Shown here piece after piece: positions 19,936-21,330 of a stretch of DNA of 21,330 bases (its first letter is position 1; every line of letters begins with the position of its first letter). Under the pieces are notes generated by a model, which was not told the DNA's origin, did no database searches, and saw nothing but the letters and a program-made list of their open reading frames with translations. The DNA lies in IMG/VR virus record IMGVR_UViG_3300009154_000331, positions 1 to 21,330 of that record. One strand, 5' to 3'. Made by a program: the position numbers and the translations under genes. This DNA comes from a virus.

Positions 19936-20384
19936 GCGACGCGACATCAACGCTGGGCCGCCAACTCGACGAGCGCATCAGGCTCAGGCTCGCGCAGCTT
20001 GAGGTGCTACCCGGCCCCGTGAGCGGGAAGGGCGTTGAGCAGTCATCGCAGGGCGTGGAGCGTGCGTTGCCCGTCTCATTGTCTGGCAAGGCAAAAGGCG
20101 TCGATCGCGAAACGGACGTGTTCGTGTTCCGCATCAGGATCAGTCGAGCAAAGAGCATTCCGGCGAAGGTCGCGGTGTTGCGTTCGTTGAACGACGCGAT
20201 CGCGACGATCACGGTATCGAAGCGTAAGGGCCGCCCGGAGTTCGACCTGTCGGTGAAAGAGGGCCGCATTGCAGCAGGACGGCTCAGTGAGACTCACGGC
20301 GTCAGGTGGGCGTGTGAGGCATTGGGTGGCGTGCCGGAGCGCACAATGCGCAGGTACCGCGACGAGTACCGCAGGGCCGCATGA
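19752..20384 (+). CDS. Hypothetical protein with Thr/His-rich N-terminus
   Basis: 210 residues from ATG 19752, although no Shine-Dalgarno sequence precedes it and the first 70 residues cover the repeat region, so the true start may be further in. The C-terminal 140 residues look like folded protein: strands and helices in VDRETDVFVFRIRISRAKSI, PAKVAVLRSLNDAIATITVS and FDLSVKEGRIAAGRLSETHG, then a basic end (PERTMRRYRDEYRRAA) that may be an HTH. No family is recognised. The stop overlaps the secreted protein that follows. Confidence 0.5.
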   Translation: MKDSPRLVQNLRSDAQKREARRAFGASSAHTPYVDCVVEPAGFAADHTQTTHATGPKPHTPSDATSTLGRQLDERIRLRLAQLEVLPGPVSGKGVEQSSQGVERALPVSLSGKAKGVDRETDVFVFRIRISRAKSIPAKVAVLRSLNDAIATITVSKRKGRPEFDLSVKEGRIAAGRLSETHGVRWACEALGGVPERTMRRYRDEYRRAA

Positions 20385-20797
20385 AGGCACTCCTCGTCAT
20401 CCTCGCCGTGTTGCTGATGGCGCAACCAGCGGCCGGCCAGTCGCTCGAGCATCGCGTCAGGGTCGCACCCGTCGGCCCGAGCTGGGGGCCAGTCTTGTCA
20501 ACGTACACGGGTGGCTACTACTCCACGGGCCTCGTCAATCAACTCTGGCCGAAAGCACCGAAGGGACCACGCAGGGGAATCATCCTCGAGGCGTGCATCC
20601 GACATCGCGTGCCCTGGCGACTCCTGTTGGGCGTGTGGGGTGCCGAGTCAACGTTCGGACGGGCCCAGTCGCACTTCGGGCTGACCGGGTACTTTCCGGG
20701 ACGTGGCACCAGCGGGTCGTTCAGTCGTGACGCCGACCTCGCTTCCGGGTTGTTCGCTCGCCTGTACCGCGCACGGCATGGACGGAGCGCGTTGTGA
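20381..20797 (+). CDS. Secreted lysozyme/transglycosylase-like protein
   Basis: 138 residues from ATG 20381 (ATGA overlap). The N-terminus is a clear signal peptide: MKALLVILAVLLMAQPAAGQ, with an A-A-G site near residue 19. The mature part resembles lysozyme-like or SLT-type glycosidases: CIRHRVPWRLLLGVWGAE with Glu89 as the probable catalytic acid, then TFGRAQSHFGLTGYF and RDADLASGLFARLYR. It lies outside the lysis cassette among early genes, suggesting a role other than lysis, such as cell-wall change during infection or in the lysogen. The stop overlaps the next start. Confidence 0.6.
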   Translation: MKALLVILAVLLMAQPAAGQSLEHRVRVAPVGPSWGPVLSTYTGGYYSTGLVNQLWPKAPKGPRRGIILEACIRHRVPWRLLLGVWGAESTFGRAQSHFGLTGYFPGRGTSGSFSRDADLASGLFARLYRARHGRSAL

Positions 20798-21330
20798 AAG
20801 TGCTGAACGGTGATTGCCGTGACCTGTTCGCCGGACTGGATGACGACTCGATTGACGCGATCGTCACGGACCCCCCTTACGAGCTGGGGTTTATGGGCAA
20901 GGCGTGGGACGCGTCGGGGATCGCGTATGACCCCGTCGTGTGGACTGAGGCGTTGCGCGTCCTGAAGCCCGGTGGTCATCTCCTTTCGTTCGGTGGCTCA
21001 CGGACGTATCACCGAATGGCTTGCGCGATTGAGGACGCCGGGTTTGAGGTCCGGGATCAGATCATGTGGCTGTACGGGTCCGGGTTCCCGAAGTCGCTGA
21101 ATGTCGGCAAGGCCATTGACAAGGCAGCTGGGGCTGAGCTTGAGGTTGTGAGGCAGAGAAGGCAGCGAGGCAAGCCCGATGGAGTTGCGCCGTTCAATCT
21201 GGCATCAAGCCCCGTTGAGCTGATTACTTCCCCGGCCACCGATGCTGCAGTTCAGTGGGACGGCTGGGGAACCGCTCTAAAGCCCGCGCATGAACCGATT
21301 GTGGTGGCGCGTAAGCCCCTTACGGGAACT
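20794..21330 (+). CDS. DNA methyltransferase, N-terminal part (3' end cut by window)
   Basis: 179 residues from GTG 20794 (GTGA overlap), open to the window end. It starts MKVLNGDCRDLFAGLDDDSI and carries the catalytic motif IV as TDPPYELGF, followed by VLKPGGHLLSFGGSRTYHRM, GFEVRDQIMWLYGSGFPKS and WDGWGTALKPAHEPIVVARK. The DPPY motif near the N-terminus, with no FxGxG yet seen, fits the beta-class N6-adenine/N4-cytosine order with the SAM-binding motif further downstream. No restriction partner is visible, so it is probably an orphan methylase for anti-restriction or regulation. Confidence 0.85.
   Translation, partial: MKVLNGDCRDLFAGLDDDSIDAIVTDPPYELGFMGKAWDASGIAYDPVVWTEALRVLKPGGHLLSFGGSRTYHRMACAIEDAGFEVRDQIMWLYGSGFPKSLNVGKAIDKAAGAELEVVRQRRQRGKPDGVAPFNLASSPVELITSPATDAAVQWDGWGTALKPAHEPIVVARKPLTGT

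Overview
The window is one continuous stretch of a temperate siphophage genome (free phage or integrated prophage) from a high-GC host, most likely an actinomycete. The host guess rests on high GC with many GTG starts, a CHAP endolysin fused to a peptidoglycan-binding domain, an actinobacterial mIHF-type nucleoid protein (16796-17155), and a head-tail adaptor with the N-terminal beta domain common in actinobacteriophages. No genus can be assigned from the sequence alone. Nearly all genes lie on the + strand, tightly packed with ATGA, GTGA or TGATG start/stop overlaps. The one convincing minus-strand gene is an XRE-type repressor.

Layout. (1) 1-7852, virion genes: the end of a small head-region protein, head-tail adaptor, probable tail terminator, a small protein, major tail tube protein, HK97-gp10-like neck protein, two tail assembly chaperone reading frames, tape measure protein, Dit-like protein, tail hub protein and a tail-tip protein. 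(2) 7875-9026, lysis: an XhlA-like one-TM protein, a PG_binding/CHAP endolysin and a two-TM holin. (3) 9027-9231, non-coding: a 21-bp dyad, a hairpin and a strong UUCG-loop terminator, possibly a small RNA gene. (4) 9232-10868: a metallophosphoesterase and a small Cys/His protein. (5) 10869-11608, immunity region: a candidate promoter, a 12-G tract, a minus-strand XRE repressor with a C8 tract in its N-terminal coding region, and a rightward early promoter overlapped by CGGTA/TACCG half-sites. (6) 11609-18203, early genes: small membrane proteins, a possible ssDNA-annealing-type protein, an Hjc-like nuclease, HTH proteins, a replication initiator with a lambda-like repeat cluster inside its gene, an IS110-transposase-derived protein lacking the RuvC-like domain and preceded by a structured 256-bp gap, a possible helicase loader, an mIHF homologue, SSB and a degenerate HNH protein. 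(7) 18200-19464: excisionase-like protein and tyrosine integrase. (8) 19683-19935: repeats that look like an attP arm region. (9) 20381-21330: a secreted lysozyme-like protein and the first part of a DNA methyltransferase, cut by the window end.

Proposed working of the module: the repressor represses the rightward promoter near 11550-11578. When relieved, the early operon makes recombination and replication functions and, further along the same run, Xis and Int. The phage also supplies its own mIHF-like DNA-bending protein, which could assist Int at the adjacent arm repeats. No DNA polymerase or helicase is seen here, so replication probably uses host enzymes recruited by the initiator and loader-like proteins.

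The least explained parts are the stand-alone IS110 C-terminal-domain protein with its folded leader (15365-16376), the phage mIHF, the candidate small RNA at 9050-9155, the repeat cluster inside the initiator gene, and the int-distal repeats conserved as DNA in two different reading frames.
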